64,000 nt of DNA from Trichaptum fuscoviolaceum (GCA_910574455.1 CAJSYZ010000002.1:3311671-3375670), one strand, 5' to 3'; shown: positions 11,418 through 27,227, counted from the stretch's first letter. Made by a program: numbers and translations. Notes: generated by a model not told the origin, from the letters alone.

Positions 11418-14400
11418 ATGCCGACGTGCAGGCGCAAGCGCGTCCTCCTCACTGAACCATCTCAAGACCTCCTCAATGCCGCTAAGCATGACGCGAACAA
11501 GGAGGTCTATTTTCTGGCCCAAACAGGCGAGATCTTTGAGACTTATGAGTGAGTTTGTCATGGCCGCTCGTCGTCCTGCAGTCTGACGCGCTTCTTTGTC
11601 TTCAAGAGCCTACGCGGCGCGAATGTCCTTTTACAAGATGAAGCAGTTCCAATGTGAAGTCACGGGCAAGAGTGGCTTGGACTATTTCCAAGCGCTCGAA
11701 AGTGAAGAACAAGAGGCTCGTACTCTTCATTCGAGGTTCCCCGAGCCTCTGAAAGCTGCTGTTCTCAAATCCGTGCAATGGCGTGAGCTTTACTGTCAAC
11801 GTAGGCATATATTTATCTGACATCCTTCCTCAGAGGTTATGGGTCGTTTAGACCACCTGGTAGAAAACGTCCACGAACGTTATAAGGACAGGTACTTTGA
11901 AGGCGAAAGCACGTAGTCATCCCCCTCCAGTTCTCACTCCAACTAAACGTTTCTACAGGGGTATTCATTGACGTGCAAGGAGACAAATTCTCCGCGCGAG
12001 TCATGCAAGTGTTTCCTCCCAAAACTCTGACTGTGGCTCTATCTCCGCTCAAACCCTCCCCCTCTACGTCTTCCTTAAAGCGCAAACGCGCACCTTCAGT
12101 ATCCGACGAGACATCTTCTCTCTCCCCGACACCTGATTCAGACTTCGTGCCAATACACGTCGTAGGCGGGGACCTGAGCATAACTCTCGACGAGAGTATA
12201 GTGCAGGATGACCCCATGAAATACTTTTACAAGGTGCAGATATTGGAAGAGGAGAATGCGCGCAACGATGATGGCGACCAAGACGAAGAGCATGAGCAAC
12301 CAACGTTGAGTGTCAGTAGGAGGGAAAGTGGCCGAGTAAAAGAGAAAGAGAGGGAAAAGGAACGTGAACGCGAGAAAGTTGATGGCCAAGTTGATACTGA
12401 GTCTAAAGCAAAATGGGCAGGGAGTTTAATGGAAGTTCAGTGCAACGTAATGTCGTAAGTCGAAGTTTCCATGGATTTATGCTATCTATTCTCACCACCT
12501 CGTAGCCGTGACCGATTGGTTTTTTCAAAGTCATTGCTACGAAGATTCCTCCGAGATTGCCTCGACCGTGATTCTTCGCTCGCGTCTCCTTGGACCGTCA
12601 AACCATCGATCGCGTACAAGTATGGCGTCCCATCTGACATGCCCGAAACTGTCAGAGAAGGTGTGGAAAGACTCAGGCAAGGCGAGATAGACAAGCGCAA
12701 GCGGGTTTGGGAGGAAAAGGAAGCACAGGCGGAGAGGGAAGGAAGGTTTACGAAGAAAATGATCAAAGAAAAAGAACGAGAAGCCAAAGGTGCAGAATAT
12801 CACTTGGGTTTGATTCTTTTGAGCGGAGGTGCTAATACGTCCCTTAGCTGCTGCCAAGGCTGCCGAAGTGGCTGCACGCCAGCGTGACGCTCAAAAGAAG
12901 GCGGCAAACATCGCTAAAGTAAAAGCGGTGAAACTTGCAGCAGAGCAGGCAGCCAGAGAGGAGGCTGAACGTTTGGCTGCAGAGAAGGCGAAACTGAAAA
13001 AGAAACCTATTCGCTATCCAACTGAGGACCTAGACGTAAGATTAACGGAAAGGGATAGAAGAGCGGGAATGAAGGTACAAAGACCTATTCCCAGCACCAG
13101 TCCTGACAAAGTCCCGTTCAACGAATCTCATGGGGCTTTTGGAAGTTTTATTGCGACATGGAATTTCTTGATTTGCTTCGGGTTAGTGTTTTATTCCATT
13201 TTGTTCGTGTAAGTGATTCTGAATGAGCTGTAGACAACCGTTACATCTATCTTTCTTCTCCTTGGACGACTTTGAACATGCGATTCGGCACTCTTTCCCG
13301 GATCCTCCTTGCAACCTCCTCGCAGAAGTACACAGTGTCCTTATCTACAATCTACGTACAGTACCGTTTGCGCGGCACGCAGCTGTTATCTCACTTTCTG
13401 AAGCGCGAGATAACAGCATAGATCGCGACGTGGAAGGGTTACCCTCTGTCGATGCCCTCACTGATGCTTTAGTAGAGACGGGGAATAATTGGGAAAGAGT
13501 TCCTCTCAAGCACGGTGAGGGTCGCGAAGGCTGGCAAGAAGCACTGATCGGCTGCTTAAAGGACGTGGGTCTCTTTTTGATAAAATTTCATTGTCGTGTG
13601 ACGAACCTGATTGATATGTTAGCACGCGACCGTTTCCACATTCCCAAGATTACGACAGATATTCACGAAACTCTTGTTTGACTGGGACGAACCCACTCCC
13701 AAAGAACTCAGACCGTTCCGAGAACCTCTCACTCCTGGTTCCTCGCCTTTATCCTCACCAGTACTTCACCCATCCCCATCAAGAGCTCCACCGGAGGAAC
13801 GCTACTTTGCGCTCCCTCCAGAGGATAGGATTTCTATCCTCCAGTTCATGTGTGATCTTGCTGTGTCAAGCAAGTCCATTCATGCACATATGGAGCACTG
13901 TGAGGAGCAATTGACCGCACTGCGAAAGGAAAAAATCGAGGTAAACAGGCAAAAGAAGCAATAGTAAGTACATCCAAACGGCGAGCAAACTGATTCGAAT
14001 CTGACCGTTCGTAGTGCGGAAGAGATGGCTGCACTCACGGGGGAAAGCAAGGAAGAAGAATCCCCAGAGGTACCTCCCACAAATGAAGCGAGTGATATAG
14101 AATCAGAAAGTGCAATTCCTTCAGAGGAGGCTTCAGAAACAAGCTCAGCTGCTGGGCGCAGAGCGAGCTCGTCTCAGCGACAACTGACACTCCGCCTGAA
14201 GGCTCAGCAAGGTCAGGCTATTGCAAAGCAACGCGAGCTAGCAAGGCAGAAACTTGCCGAACAAAAGCAGGCTCAGGCTGAACATCGTCGTCTGGACGAA
14301 GAAGTCAATAAATTAGAACGACGCCTGGAGAGTATCGAAAGAGAATTCCGGAAGCTACTTGGTGTGATTCGGGTTAAGCCTATGGGTAAAGATAGGTTCT

Positions 14401-14972
14401 ATAATCGAATATGGTGGTTTGACGGTTGCGGTACATCGTCACTTGTGGGCAGTGGTGGTGCTGTGCAGTACGGAACAGGACGATTGTTCATCCAAGGTCC
14501 CAGCGTATTTGATCAGGAAGTATTGGATAGGCGAGAAGAGGACGATGTAGTGGCGAGAAGATATGAAGAGGAAGGGGAGGAAGGTATGTTGAAGCCAGGA
14601 GAGTGGGCTGTTTACACAGAACTTCAAGAGGTGAGGACCACTAAAGACAGAATTGGTTCTATCTATTTACCGCACACTTATAACAGATGGACGAGTTCGT
14701 TGCTTGGTTGAATCCGAAGGGAGTCCGTGAACTAGCACTTAAGAATGCCTTAGCTAAATGGTGGGACTTGTTGGCACCGGGAGTTCGAAAGCGTGCTGCT
14801 GTAAGTTCATTATATTGACGGGCAGCTATGAGTCCACTCACATAATGTTAAGGATCTCACTATGAATGCTAAAATCCCGGAGGCTCGACGGAGTCAACGA
14901 GGAAAGTCGGCAGTTTCTGACATCTCCCGGGAGCCTTACATGTTATGGACCAATCGGAAGGCCGTTAACTAG
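11418..14972 (+). CDS. ITC1: ISWI chromatin-remodelling subunit, ITC1/ACF1-like (WAC, DDT, WHIM domains)
   Basis: Partner of the ISWI ATPase; spaces nucleosomes and binds linker DNA. The N-terminus MPTCRRKRVLLTEPS with VYFLAQTGEIFETYE, then AYAARMSFYKMKQFQCEVTG, is a WAC domain. After an acidic and coiled, Lys/Glu/Ala-rich stretch comes a DDT domain split by an intron (AFGSFIATWNFLICFG, then LHLSFFSLDDFEHAI). The later part carries FALPPEDRISILQFMCDLAV (WHIM1), a long Gln/Ala/Glu coiled coil, and RVKPMGKDRFYNRIWWFDG (WHIM2/3, the ISWI-facing motif). The last exon ends MLWTNRKAVN before TAG at 14970-14972. The ATG at 11418 is chosen because the WAC domain starts right there, although the frame is open upstream. 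At least seven introns. Domain order is diagnostic; the gene symbol follows the yeast name. Confidence 0.9.
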
Positions 14973-15629
14973 GTTATTCTCTGCATCTTATTCCCTCGTT
15001 GTATTACTTGCTTTCGGGTTTTCACCTTGCGTTACCATTACCATCCATCCAAGAATTGTTGTCTAACCTCCGGTATATATACACACGCATAGTAGTCAAG
15101 TGCATTATGTTATGCAATTTAGCAATCTGTATTAAGATCAAGATCAATCCTCTCGATACATTCATTAATTATTCTTCGTATTCCAGCTGGTTCTTGAAAT
15201 TTTACGTCTGGGGAAATGTGAGTCCTTCGCCTGAGAATCTGATGCGACTAATAGCCGAGTAAACTGAACGTCAACAGTTTTCTACTACTCCACCAAGACC
15301 CGTCCGGTCGCCTTCGGTTCTCAGTGAATTGCAGCTTCTCGCGACTGTGGATTGAACTTGAAAGACGGAGTAGCAGACGAAGAGGAACGCACTAGAAACA
15401 CGGCGAACATACAGAATGATAGAAGTATATGCAAAGATGGTGACGGGCTGTTATCTCGGGCTCGGTATGAGTTCTTATCTGCGTCGCGGAACGAGGCCCG
15501 GCCTCTCGCGTATATTCTGTCTGCGCCGTAGGGTCTTTAAATCATGGAGGTCAATCTCCACCCGAGCCCGCCAGGCCTACTCTCTCTTGCCATCACCCAT
15601 TACGACCGCAACGAAGCTTACGACCTCTA
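14973..15629. other. Intergenic, no gene seen
   Basis: About 650 bases between ITC1 and the amino-acid transporter. AT-rich near 15060-15180; small open frames here have no support. Expected to contain the ITC1 3' UTR and the transporter promoter. Confidence 0.5.
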
Positions 15630-18058
15630 ATGAGCTCACAAGACCGTGATCTCCTGCAGCCGCCTGCTCCGCCAGGCTCCAGCTATGTCTCTACCTCATG
15701 GTCGAGTGCAATTAGTGTCTCTGAAGCAATTGCATCTTGTGAGTACATTGTATGGTCCTGGTATGGTCGTTTACCTCAATGTGCATTCAGATAGGCGTTC
15801 CCAATATATTATTACTGGCCAGAATGTACCATCCTCTGCAGAGACAAGTTCCGTTGAGGAGGACGTGGAGGGAGGCCCGCTCTATCGCGACGAAACGGAA
15901 CGTATCACAGAATTTTCGGAGGCAGAGGATGAAGACCTCACGCCTATGCCTCGAGATGAGCCACTCATAAGCAACCTCGAATGGGATGAGGATGTGGGGG
16001 TTGCGCAGAGTGCACCGATACATTCAACGCACCGGAGGACTCTGTCTCGTCAGCAATCGCTTGGACAATGGAGGACGGACTACCGAGGAAGCCCCCTAGG
16101 TGTACGACAGGCGCAACCTCCTCCACCAGAAAGCTCGACGGAGCAAACACCTCTGCTACAAAAGGCACCGTCAAAGTCTTCAATTGCCTTGACGTTACCA
16201 AGTGCACGCCGGGATAGCGGATCGGATGCTACGGGTTCCAACCTTGTTGGTCCCCGGTTGTCGTTCAGTGCACAAGACGGAAAGGGCCCTCTCCGGCACA
16301 AGATATCGTCCGTTTCCACTCGTAGTGAAAAGCTAGTGGCGGGTGGGCAAAGTACGTTTGGACAGACAGTGGGTACATGCGTTTGCTAAAGACATGCTAC
16401 GAGCTAACGACATCCCTCAGTTATTTAATTCTATCGCTATTCTTCTGGGCTTTGGCATGCTTTCTGAGCCACTGGCATTCGCATATGCAGGTTGGATTTG
16501 TGGAACTCTCCTAGTCGTAGGTTATGGGCTCATTACCTGCTATACGTGAGTGACCCTTGTCTTATGATACTTAATTTTTTAACCTTGTTATGTCTTCAAG
16601 TGCGAAAATATTGGCCCGTATAATGCTTGAGGATCCTCAGATAAGAACATATGCTGATATCGGCAACAAAGCCTTCGGACAGCGGTCCAGGTTCCTAACG
16701 AGCTCCTTGTTTTGTCTCGAATTATTCTCTGTTAGGTAAGAGATAATTGACATAGAAGATTGCATTTACTGAGAGCCTTTTAGTGTTGTATTGGTTACAT
16801 TATATGCCGATTCACTACATTCCATCTTGCCTACATATTCTTCTGACACTTACAAGCTCGTCGGCTTGATAATGTACGTGGTATTTCTTTTGTTGCTACT
16901 ACTGACCATTCAAGCGACTGACTAATGATCTAGATTATTACCCTCTGTCTTCGTACCTATATCTGTACTATCTTACGCATCAATCCTGGGTATCCTCTCT
17001 ACACTACTCATCATAGCTGTTCTACTCTTTGACGGCCTCTCGAAGACCTCACCACCCGGGAGTTTATGGAGTCCGGCAGATACAAGCCTCAGTATTGCTA
17101 GCTTGGGTGAACTTGGTGTTGCATTTGGTTTAATAATGGCAGGAGTGAGTTGACAGGTCTCTTCTGGCTACATCTTGCGCTTGCTCACTTCTCTCTTCAG
17201 TTCTCTGGACATGCTGTACTACCTTCTCTTGCTCGAGATATGGCGGATTCAAGGCAGTTTGATTCCATGATCAACTGGGCTTTCGTAAGTGTACTCGACC
17301 ATATATTACCTCAGTAAATACTGACCTTAGTCTTAATCAACAGCTGGCAGCGACAGTAATTTACGGTGTGATTGGTGCAGCGGGGTATCTTATGTTCGGT
17401 AACTTCGTCAGCGATGAAGTATGCTCCTTTCTGTTTTTCTTCATGTACATTTTATTCAAGTATTGCTTTAGGTCAGTAAAGACATGCTCGCCACACCGGG
17501 GTACAATGTCTTCTTAAATAGAATCGCAGTTTGGAGTTTGGTTATCATGCCTCTGTGAGTTTAACGAACATTATGCATTTTATTCGTTTCTGACTTTCGT
17601 TACAGAACGAAGTTTGCCCTCACGACTCGACCTGTGAGTACCAGTTGTCCCTACTTACTGACAACGAATGGATTAACTTTTTTCAGGTCAACATCACACT
17701 GGAAATCATATTCGGTCTGGAATCTAATCCTTTACCAGAAATGAGGCAGGGTGATAACTCAGTTGCATCACTACCTGCGGCAACTCACAGAAAGCGTTCC
17801 CGCATGCTTAACCAGTTCCTCGTCGTGGTGGAGCGAATTGTGTTTGCGTTAATGGCTGTTGCTGCTTCTATCTTCGTACCGGAGTTTAGCGCAATGATGG
17901 CGTTTCTCGGATCATTTTCGGCATTCCTGCTCTGTGTTATTGGACCTGTCTCAGCGAAGGTTGCTTTGGCTGGAAAATGTAGTTTGTTGGATGCTACTCT
18001 TCTCTTGGTCGCTGTGCTGATGGCAGTTTGGGGAACAATTGCGGCTTTTATGGCATAG
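15630..18058 (+). CDS. Vacuolar-type amino-acid transporter (AAAP family, AVT1-like)
   Basis: Proton-coupled amino-acid carrier; AVT1-type members work at the vacuolar membrane. The ATG at 15630 begins SSQDRDLLQPPAPPGS. About 230 residues of acidic, Ser-rich cytosolic N-terminus follow, with TEQTPLLQ, a dileucine-type sorting signal typical of vacuolar proteins. The membrane part starts at LFNSIAILLGFGMLSEPLAF and shows about ten to eleven hydrophobic segments. They include LVVGYGLITCYT, LLPSVFVPISVLSYASILGI, ELGVAFGLIMAG, FSGHAVLPSLARDM (the G-H-x-V-x-P motif of the family), LAATVIYGVIGAAGYLMFG and FSAMMAFLGSFSAFLLCVIG. The coding region is cut by about nine short introns. The family is certain; vacuolar location is inferred from the AVT1-like layout and sorting motif. 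Confidence 0.9.
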
Positions 18059-18177
18059 CGTATCATAGTATTGATAGATATCATTATTGCACAGGGCAAT
18101 CGAACGTATATACCAGTTTAATAAACTACAAAGCGAAATCAAACATGCCACACTCCACGAAAACACCTGCACAGAAT

Positions 18178-19132
18178 TTATGAAGATGCCTTTGCTGTGT
18201 GCGAAATAATTTTTGATAGTTCTGTAAAGAAATCAGGTAGGTTTTTGTCCAAGGATTCGATTGACTGTAGAATGACGTACGTTGGAACTGGATGCTTTCC
18301 CGAACAACAGTAGCTTCAATTTGATTATCAGGGTTTGGTGGGATCGTCACGACAGACCCCTCAATAGTCCACCCAAGCCCTGAAACATACTCGACTAGGC
18401 TGTCCCCTTATATTGGAATAATGACTTTCAGCGCAAAAGCCTTCAGGGCACAAAAATGCACGTACCAGATAGATCGAGATAGGTGCTTAATCTATCCGCA
18501 TTGATCTTCTTGAAGGTTGTTTTTATTGCCCGCACAACCACCTCCCGGATACTGTCTTCAAACCCTGCAATCTCTACCGTATAATTGTCACGTAGCGTCT
18601 CGAGTTCGGCTGACTTGTATAGCGCCCAGAACACCGGGAACCGGCATTGAAGCAGCAGCCCATGAAGGTTCGTTAAGTGGGGGAGCAGGGTCGGTAATGG
18701 GTCGGGCTCATCCAAGTTCGTAGCAACAGGTCGTTCTCCGAGGAGCGCGATACAGAGATTGAAGTCTGGCAAAGGCACGACAGTGAGAGACTTGATGAGG
18801 ACATTGATTGTTACGTCTGGGTTGTAGAGAGCTGGATTGAACTGATAGCTAAATGTCATATTAGTATATGGGGGATGGGCCTTCAAAGCATCGACAACGA
18901 ACAGTTTTAGGATAGCCAGATTTGCTAAACAGTCGTATTCATTGCTCCGAAGCTGATGGTAAAGGTAATCTTCCAGGATGGAGACATTTGAAGGGTTGTA
19001 TCGGTCTAATGGTCAACGGTCAGTGAGCTGTAACCTTCTATCTCTGACCCAGGACGCACCGACACCAGATACAAGGTCCTCAATGAGCTCAGGCCGTGTT
19101 GAGGGCGTTATCCATTCTTTTGTGGCAGACAT
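18178..19132 (-). CDS. eIF3k: Eukaryotic translation initiation factor 3 subunit K
   Basis: Small non-core eIF3 subunit on the 40S ribosome. Start ATG 19130-19132 gives MSATKEWITPSTRPELIEDL. A downstream exon reads EYDCLANLAILKLF; the next gives SYQFNPALYNPDVTINVLIK and PLPDFNLCIALLGE, then LLPHLTNLHGLLLQCRFPVF, the family's conserved helical repeats. The C-terminal winged-helix part contains LVEYVSGLGWTIEGSVVTIP and PDNQIEATVVRESI. A final intron (GTACGT...TTTACAG) joins FQ to QLSKIISHTAKASS and a TAA at 18178-18180. Total is about 240-250 residues, as expected. The start lies 175 bases from the divergent WDR5-like gene, so a shared promoter is likely. No defects seen. Confidence 0.93.
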
Positions 19133-19307
19133 GGCGAAGGGGTGTGCTGGTAGAGAGTCGGTGAAAAACAGCCAAAAGCCAAAATCGACTTACGTAACTT
19201 CAAGTTCAGTTGATCCTCATCATCCTTTGGCGAACTTGAACTTCAGATGAAACCAGGCCTGATTCATGACCACTTGGCCCATTTAGCATTTTATCGCGAC
19301 GCATACC

Positions 19308-22330
<3,023 letters not shown>

Positions 22331-23246
22331 GATCGTTGTTGACTTATATTTTTTTCATCATGTTAACCATCCATGTACAACATTTGCCTGTAGCTAAGTG
22401 CACGGCGTAACAAGACAATTCTGACAGAATGCTTTTGTGCGAGACGAACGCGTGATCCTTTGTGATTGAAATATTCTAAGGTAAGTAACCTTACAGTCTA
22501 CACTCGGTACTTGAGCTTCTCGCAATCCTTGAGCAACTTGACCAGAAGCATGACACATCAAGTAATGCAGAGGTGGTGTTTGGTGGGGTTCAAACTGCGA
22601 CTGCATTCTCTAGGGCACAATGATACTCTGGAACTAACTCTCTCTTTTCGTTCCCTGGTCTACACCTTTCACACATTGGATAAATTCATCCCGAAATACC
22701 GTGACGCCTTCCTCTTCCCTTACAAAATCTGCAACACAACCAACCGGGTCTGCACACACGCAGGCTCGTCCGCCAGCTTCGTCGGCTGAAGAACCCAGAC
22801 TCGTGCGCAGTTTCATGTCTCCCTCGGTCATCAAGAATGTATTAAGATGGAGTAGCGTACTACACTTCTCTTCGTCGACCTAGATGTGCGCAAGGGCAGG
22901 ACGGTGCGGTGCCAATGAGAGCTTAATGTTTCAAGGTGAGATGTCGAAATTCATCTCAAAAAAGAACGGCAAATTGACAATCTTGAATCGAACTTGGAGA
23001 TGATTTAAGCTCACAATAGAAATGAGTTGGAAGAAAATGATCAAATCGAGCTTCAAATTGGGAGATTTAAAGGACCGGTGAAGGTGTTGGAATTACTTTA
23101 CACAAATATTTCATCTACGAGTAGGTTAAGCAAGATAGTACACTACAGGGAAGAGTTTAGAACGAAGACAACAGATTAGCGATGACGGTAGCATGTATAC
23201 AGATAGCGATTCTTTGGGGGACTGGACTCATTTTATGTTCGAAGAG
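22331..23246. other. Intergenic, no gene seen
   Basis: About 900 bases between polyubiquitin and the zinc-finger gene, whose 3' ends converge. Open frames of 60-107 codons on both strands (for example 22466-22789 plus, 22634-22834 minus) overlap one another, lack recognisable motifs and show no splice-supported extension. AT-rich from ~22920 to 23150. Nothing further identified. Confidence 0.5.
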
Positions 23247-24229
23247 TCAAGGAGCTGATGTTGCCTCCCTGTCTCGCATGCGGCGCGCTTCCATCCGTCG
23301 AGCGCGACGATTTCCCTCCTTGGTGTTCCTGACTGCCTCGTCGTCCTTGACCTTACACTCTGGCCGACGACGCCAGTGGCGATCGCGCGCGTCGGTGCGC
23401 CTGAATCCTTCGTTGCATCCGTGGCACCGATACGGAAGGTCGCCTGTATGCTTTCGCATATGACCTGGATGAGGGTGGCGCGCCGGACGAGGAGGGAAGG
23501 GTACAAGGAGTCGGTAAGACAGGACGTAAGACCGGGAGGTACACTTACGGTCAAGGTCGTGCTTCCGCGCAAACGAGAGCTCGCAGTCGCTGCACGGGTA
23601 TTGCTTCAAGAGGACGGATTTCGATGGACCTGGTAACGGCGCCGACGTGATGCGCCCTTCGGGTTTCGCTGTCCGGGCCCTCTTGGCGGCGCGCTCGACG
23701 ACCTAAAGCAGGAAAGAAGGGTAATCAGCCTCTGTGATTGGTTGTCGCGTAAACGTAAAAGCGCCCGACTACGCGTCGCGGAACGTACCTCGTCCATCAT
23801 ACTTCTGGTCCGTGCGTTAGCCTTCGAATGCTCAGGAGCGGGAGCGATGGGGACGGGGAGAGGAAGGGGGATAGGCCATACTTCCAGCGGCTCGTCGTTG
23901 ATAGGCCTCAGCTCGGTGTCGAAGTTGAGGCTTTCGTTGCCGGTGGATGTTTCCTCGCTGTCCGGAAAGGCGGTAAATTGCTTGAACACCTCCTCGTATT
24001 CGTTGTCGCTCAACGAGGGGGCATTGGGCGCTGTCGCTGTCTCCAGACCGGGCAGCGAGAAGCTGGGGTCGAAGCAATTCTCACTTTCGCGCAGACGCAT
24101 GTCTGCGAAAAAAGCGTTCTCATTCGTTTCACAGTCTTGTTTGTCGTACAGGTATTGAAGGCCTGCCTTCCGTTTCGCGTCTGCAAGATTGCGCTGCATC
24201 TCACGAACATGATGTTGGAAAACGTGCAT
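23247..24229 (-). CDS. C2H2-type zinc-finger protein, putative transcription factor
   Basis: Probably a sequence-specific DNA-binding regulator. Start ATG 24227-24229 (MHVFQHHVREMQRNLADAKR). The first ~140 residues are acidic with a Pro-rich stretch (WPIPLPLPVPIAPAPE), consistent with an activation region. A GTACGT intron after SMMDE leads to a basic segment (VVERAAKRARTAKPEGR). Finger 1 is CSDCELSFARKHDLDRH-MRKH, split by an intron at the Arg codon (D-C|GTAAGT...CAG|GT), with spacing CX2CX12HX3H. Finger 2 is CHGCNEGFRRTDARDRH-WRRRPEC, i.e. CX2CX12HX5C, a C2HC variant. A Lys/Arg-rich tail ends REATSAP with TGA at 23247-23249. About 290 residues. A two-finger tandem at the C-terminus is common in Agaricomycete regulators; the target is unknown. 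Confidence 0.85.
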
Positions 24230-27227
24230 TATAGCGACAAGGAATTTTGGAGAAAGTGGTGGGGACGAGGAGAAAGAGAGAAGGAGAAGATAAGGATGAG
24301 GGAATGAATGGCGATCTGTGAGGGATCTCGACTATAAATCACGCTAAAAGCGATGAAAAAAGGAGGCCAAGTTCTCCGTCGAACGAAGGTTTCAGGACAT
24401 ATTCCGATCAGAAAATGTGGAGATTGAATACGAAACGAGGCAGGCGAAGGGGCGGATCCTGTCGCCCTCATCCCGCTGTTCTCTGACTATATGCGCGTGC
24501 GCATTGTCTCGCTTAGTGCATCCACTTACTGCCCTGACGACCAGCGCTGCTAGACAAGTGCCTCATTTACCACTCCTCCACTTTCTCTTTTCTTCATATC
24601 TCTGACCTTCGTTATCGATGCACAGCGAGATAGGGCCTTCATTGCAAAAGTCAGAGATGCATGCAACAGTGGACAACTTGAAAAAGGGCCGCCATAATGA
24701 ATCCGAGTCATCGCATTCGGCAAAAGAGGACAGCCTAAATTCGGACCCGATCTGCATGCGCCAGCTCTTTGGTCACTTTTCTTTTCTTTTCTTTTCTTTT
24801 CTTTCTCCCCAATTTCGTCTCCAGTTTCTCAGCGCGTCTTGTCTTTGCTCCATCACCACCCTTCAAGACGGTCTCACCATCGAGCTCTTGTCGGTCGCTC
24901 ATGTAATCGCGGCATAAACACATCTTTCCGCCGAGAATGCGCTCAACTCAGTTCGTTTACGTATCTTAGACTTAAACACTAACAGTCATCACCTTTCTAG
25001 TTAATGCGCATCTTTCTAATTCAATGCAAAAGCTTGAAGTGAATTAGTGGTTGTGCCTCGTTGATCACTGGTACCCAAGGCGACTTACGCCCCCGAGACG
25101 GTGGTAGCTACCAGCATCTCTTGAATGCACGACACTATTCAAACGCTTGTTCAACACACCCCTCCTACCACATAGTACTGCATTAATGACACAATCTCTC
25201 AGTTAACACTTGCTCCATCTTAGGTCCATGCTCTTCCTCGGCTAACGCCACTCTGCGCTGTCAAGCTCAAATTTCGCGAAGTCTATGGTCGATCAGCTGT
25301 CGTGGGCTCATACTCCTCGGTGTGCCAATGGCACTTGGCTAACGGCATCATACTATGGCAGAGTATCATAATGACGACTCTCAATTCAATACCACCGCAC
25401 TGCGAACTCTCCATTGGTCTTCGTGGACGGGCACACCGGACTTTTTTTTTCTTCTCCTCTTTACGACTTCGACCTGAGATCTAGAAGCCGCCGCGATTCG
25501 GGAGAACGGATGTAACATGTGCAACATCCAGTACAACGACCAATCGTTGGGGGCTGACAGGAATTTATGCACTCTGGCTTCGCGCGATATTGATCATCCA
25601 CTAACTCCATGGTCTTGCCAATGTCATCTACTAGTACATGGACTTCTAAAGTTCTTTTTCTCCATTCTCTTCACTTCTCGACGAACGATCGTGCTAAATG
25701 ACATCAACAGACAAAACAAGACTATGAATTGCTGTCCTAGGGCATTAACCGTGCTCCTGACAATCTTGATCTGCGCGCTTTCGGACCACAGCCGAGCCAA
25801 TCACTACATTGCAGCTCTCCGTCTTCACCGCTATTGAACTCGACCGCTAGTACTACTAGTATCTTCATCCATGGGAACAACATACGAAAAATAGACGAAG
25901 AATGTGGTCCAGTTGCCTTCGAAGTACTAGTACGCACGGCCCTTGTTCCTTGCAATATATTTTAATACTTGATCTCTAACTGCCTTTTTAAAAGAAATAG
26001 TATACTGCCAGATTGCTGAAGCCGGTCGACCGCTCGTTGACCCTTCCGGCGCATCACACGTCCCCGTCACCCCAGCTCATTTGTGCAGGAATATCTCCTG
26101 TTTATCTATCCTATCCATGAAGCGAATCGGGATTGCTTGGGCGTCAGCGCTTCCATTACAACAATCCATCTCAATACGTTTAAATTCAGTGCGTATGAAC
26201 CCTCAAACTCAGGACACGTTATTTTTTTTCTTCATCTTGTAGGATTATTCTCACCGAATGATCGCGATTCAGAAGCTGCCGATTTACTGGTTCGACAGGA
26301 TCGATCACGAAGCCTCTACTAGTACTAGTAGTGGAAGTAGGTGTCACTGGTAACGCCACTTGCCGGTGGAATTCTAGAGCTTCTGTCGAAGTCCTTGTGC
26401 ACCGGTTCCTAACACTGGCACCTCAACACCGTAAGAAATTTGCCGCGACCGCAATTTTCCCTTTCTTCATGACCTTCAAGGAAGACGGACAACTCGGATT
26501 TTCGGAGTCCACTAACTCCATGGGTATGTATGTATTATTATCTACGTAATCTCGTAAAGGTCCTCTAATGATATCTACTGATAGTGTATCGCACCGCTGA
26601 AGACAGCGAGCGGGAAGAATGCCTGCCCAGTTTTCATCCCTACAAACAACCCTTTGACGTTGTCTGAAGTCAATCCCCTCGCGATACGGTAAAAAATATA
26701 ACAATAAAAAAAATTGAATTTACTACGTAACCCCAACGAAAGATGAGAAACTGAAATCGTCATCGGCAGAAACGTCAGGTGGGCCAGCCACGCGGTCACT
26801 TTCGGGGTGAAAGGAGGGTGAGAGTGGAGAAGAGGACGACCCCAACGAGATCTGGCTCATCGTGCATTTTCCAGCATGTCAAAACGAGGCTCTGGTCAAT
26901 ATTGTGGACCTCGTATCAATCGCAACGGTCACTCACAGGTCGGATTAGCAAGTCGAGGGGATGCCCCAGAATGTGCTTTTGTCGTAGCCGTGTCTAACGG
27001 AGGCAGACTGCTCTGTGTACTCGACTGCCCGCTTGCTAACGTGTTGTTTCTTTTCGCGAAGACAGCATTAGCAGAAGATACGTATTTGCGCACGAAGCAA
27101 GCAGATTGGATGCATGTATGTACATCATTTCCGTTTGCAAGAGTATGTACGATTTGTACGAATAACGACAAAAGAATGCCCAGAAATGTCACAAATTGTC
27201 TTTGGAAGTTCGTGAAGGATCGCTGAC
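24230..27227. other. Gene-free stretch of about 3 kb
   Basis: The longest region without a recognisable gene. Open frames of 60-116 codons occur on both strands but overlap each other, often start at non-ATG codons, show no protein motif and cannot be extended by splicing. It contains a TTTTC microsatellite (24777-24804) and several CTAGTAC/ACTAGTA palindromes (25845-26332). The right part must include the 3' flank of the glutaminase gene, the left part the promoter of the zinc-finger gene. A non-coding RNA, a decayed transposon or simply a long spacer are all possible. Confidence 0.5.
24777..24804 (+). repeat. TTTTC microsatellite
   Basis: About five to six consecutive CTTTT units form a pyrimidine tract inside the gene-free region. 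The opposite strand is the corresponding GAAAA tract. Confidence 0.85.

Noticed and set aside
22466..22834. Overlapping plus- and minus-strand frames after polyubiquitin
   Set aside because: Mutual shadows with no homology and unfavourable starts; treated as intergenic.
26423..26704. 93-codon minus-strand frame in the gene-free island, and the overlapping plus-strand frame 26331-26549
   Set aside because: They overlap in opposite directions, neither has a recognisable motif, and no exon could be joined to either.
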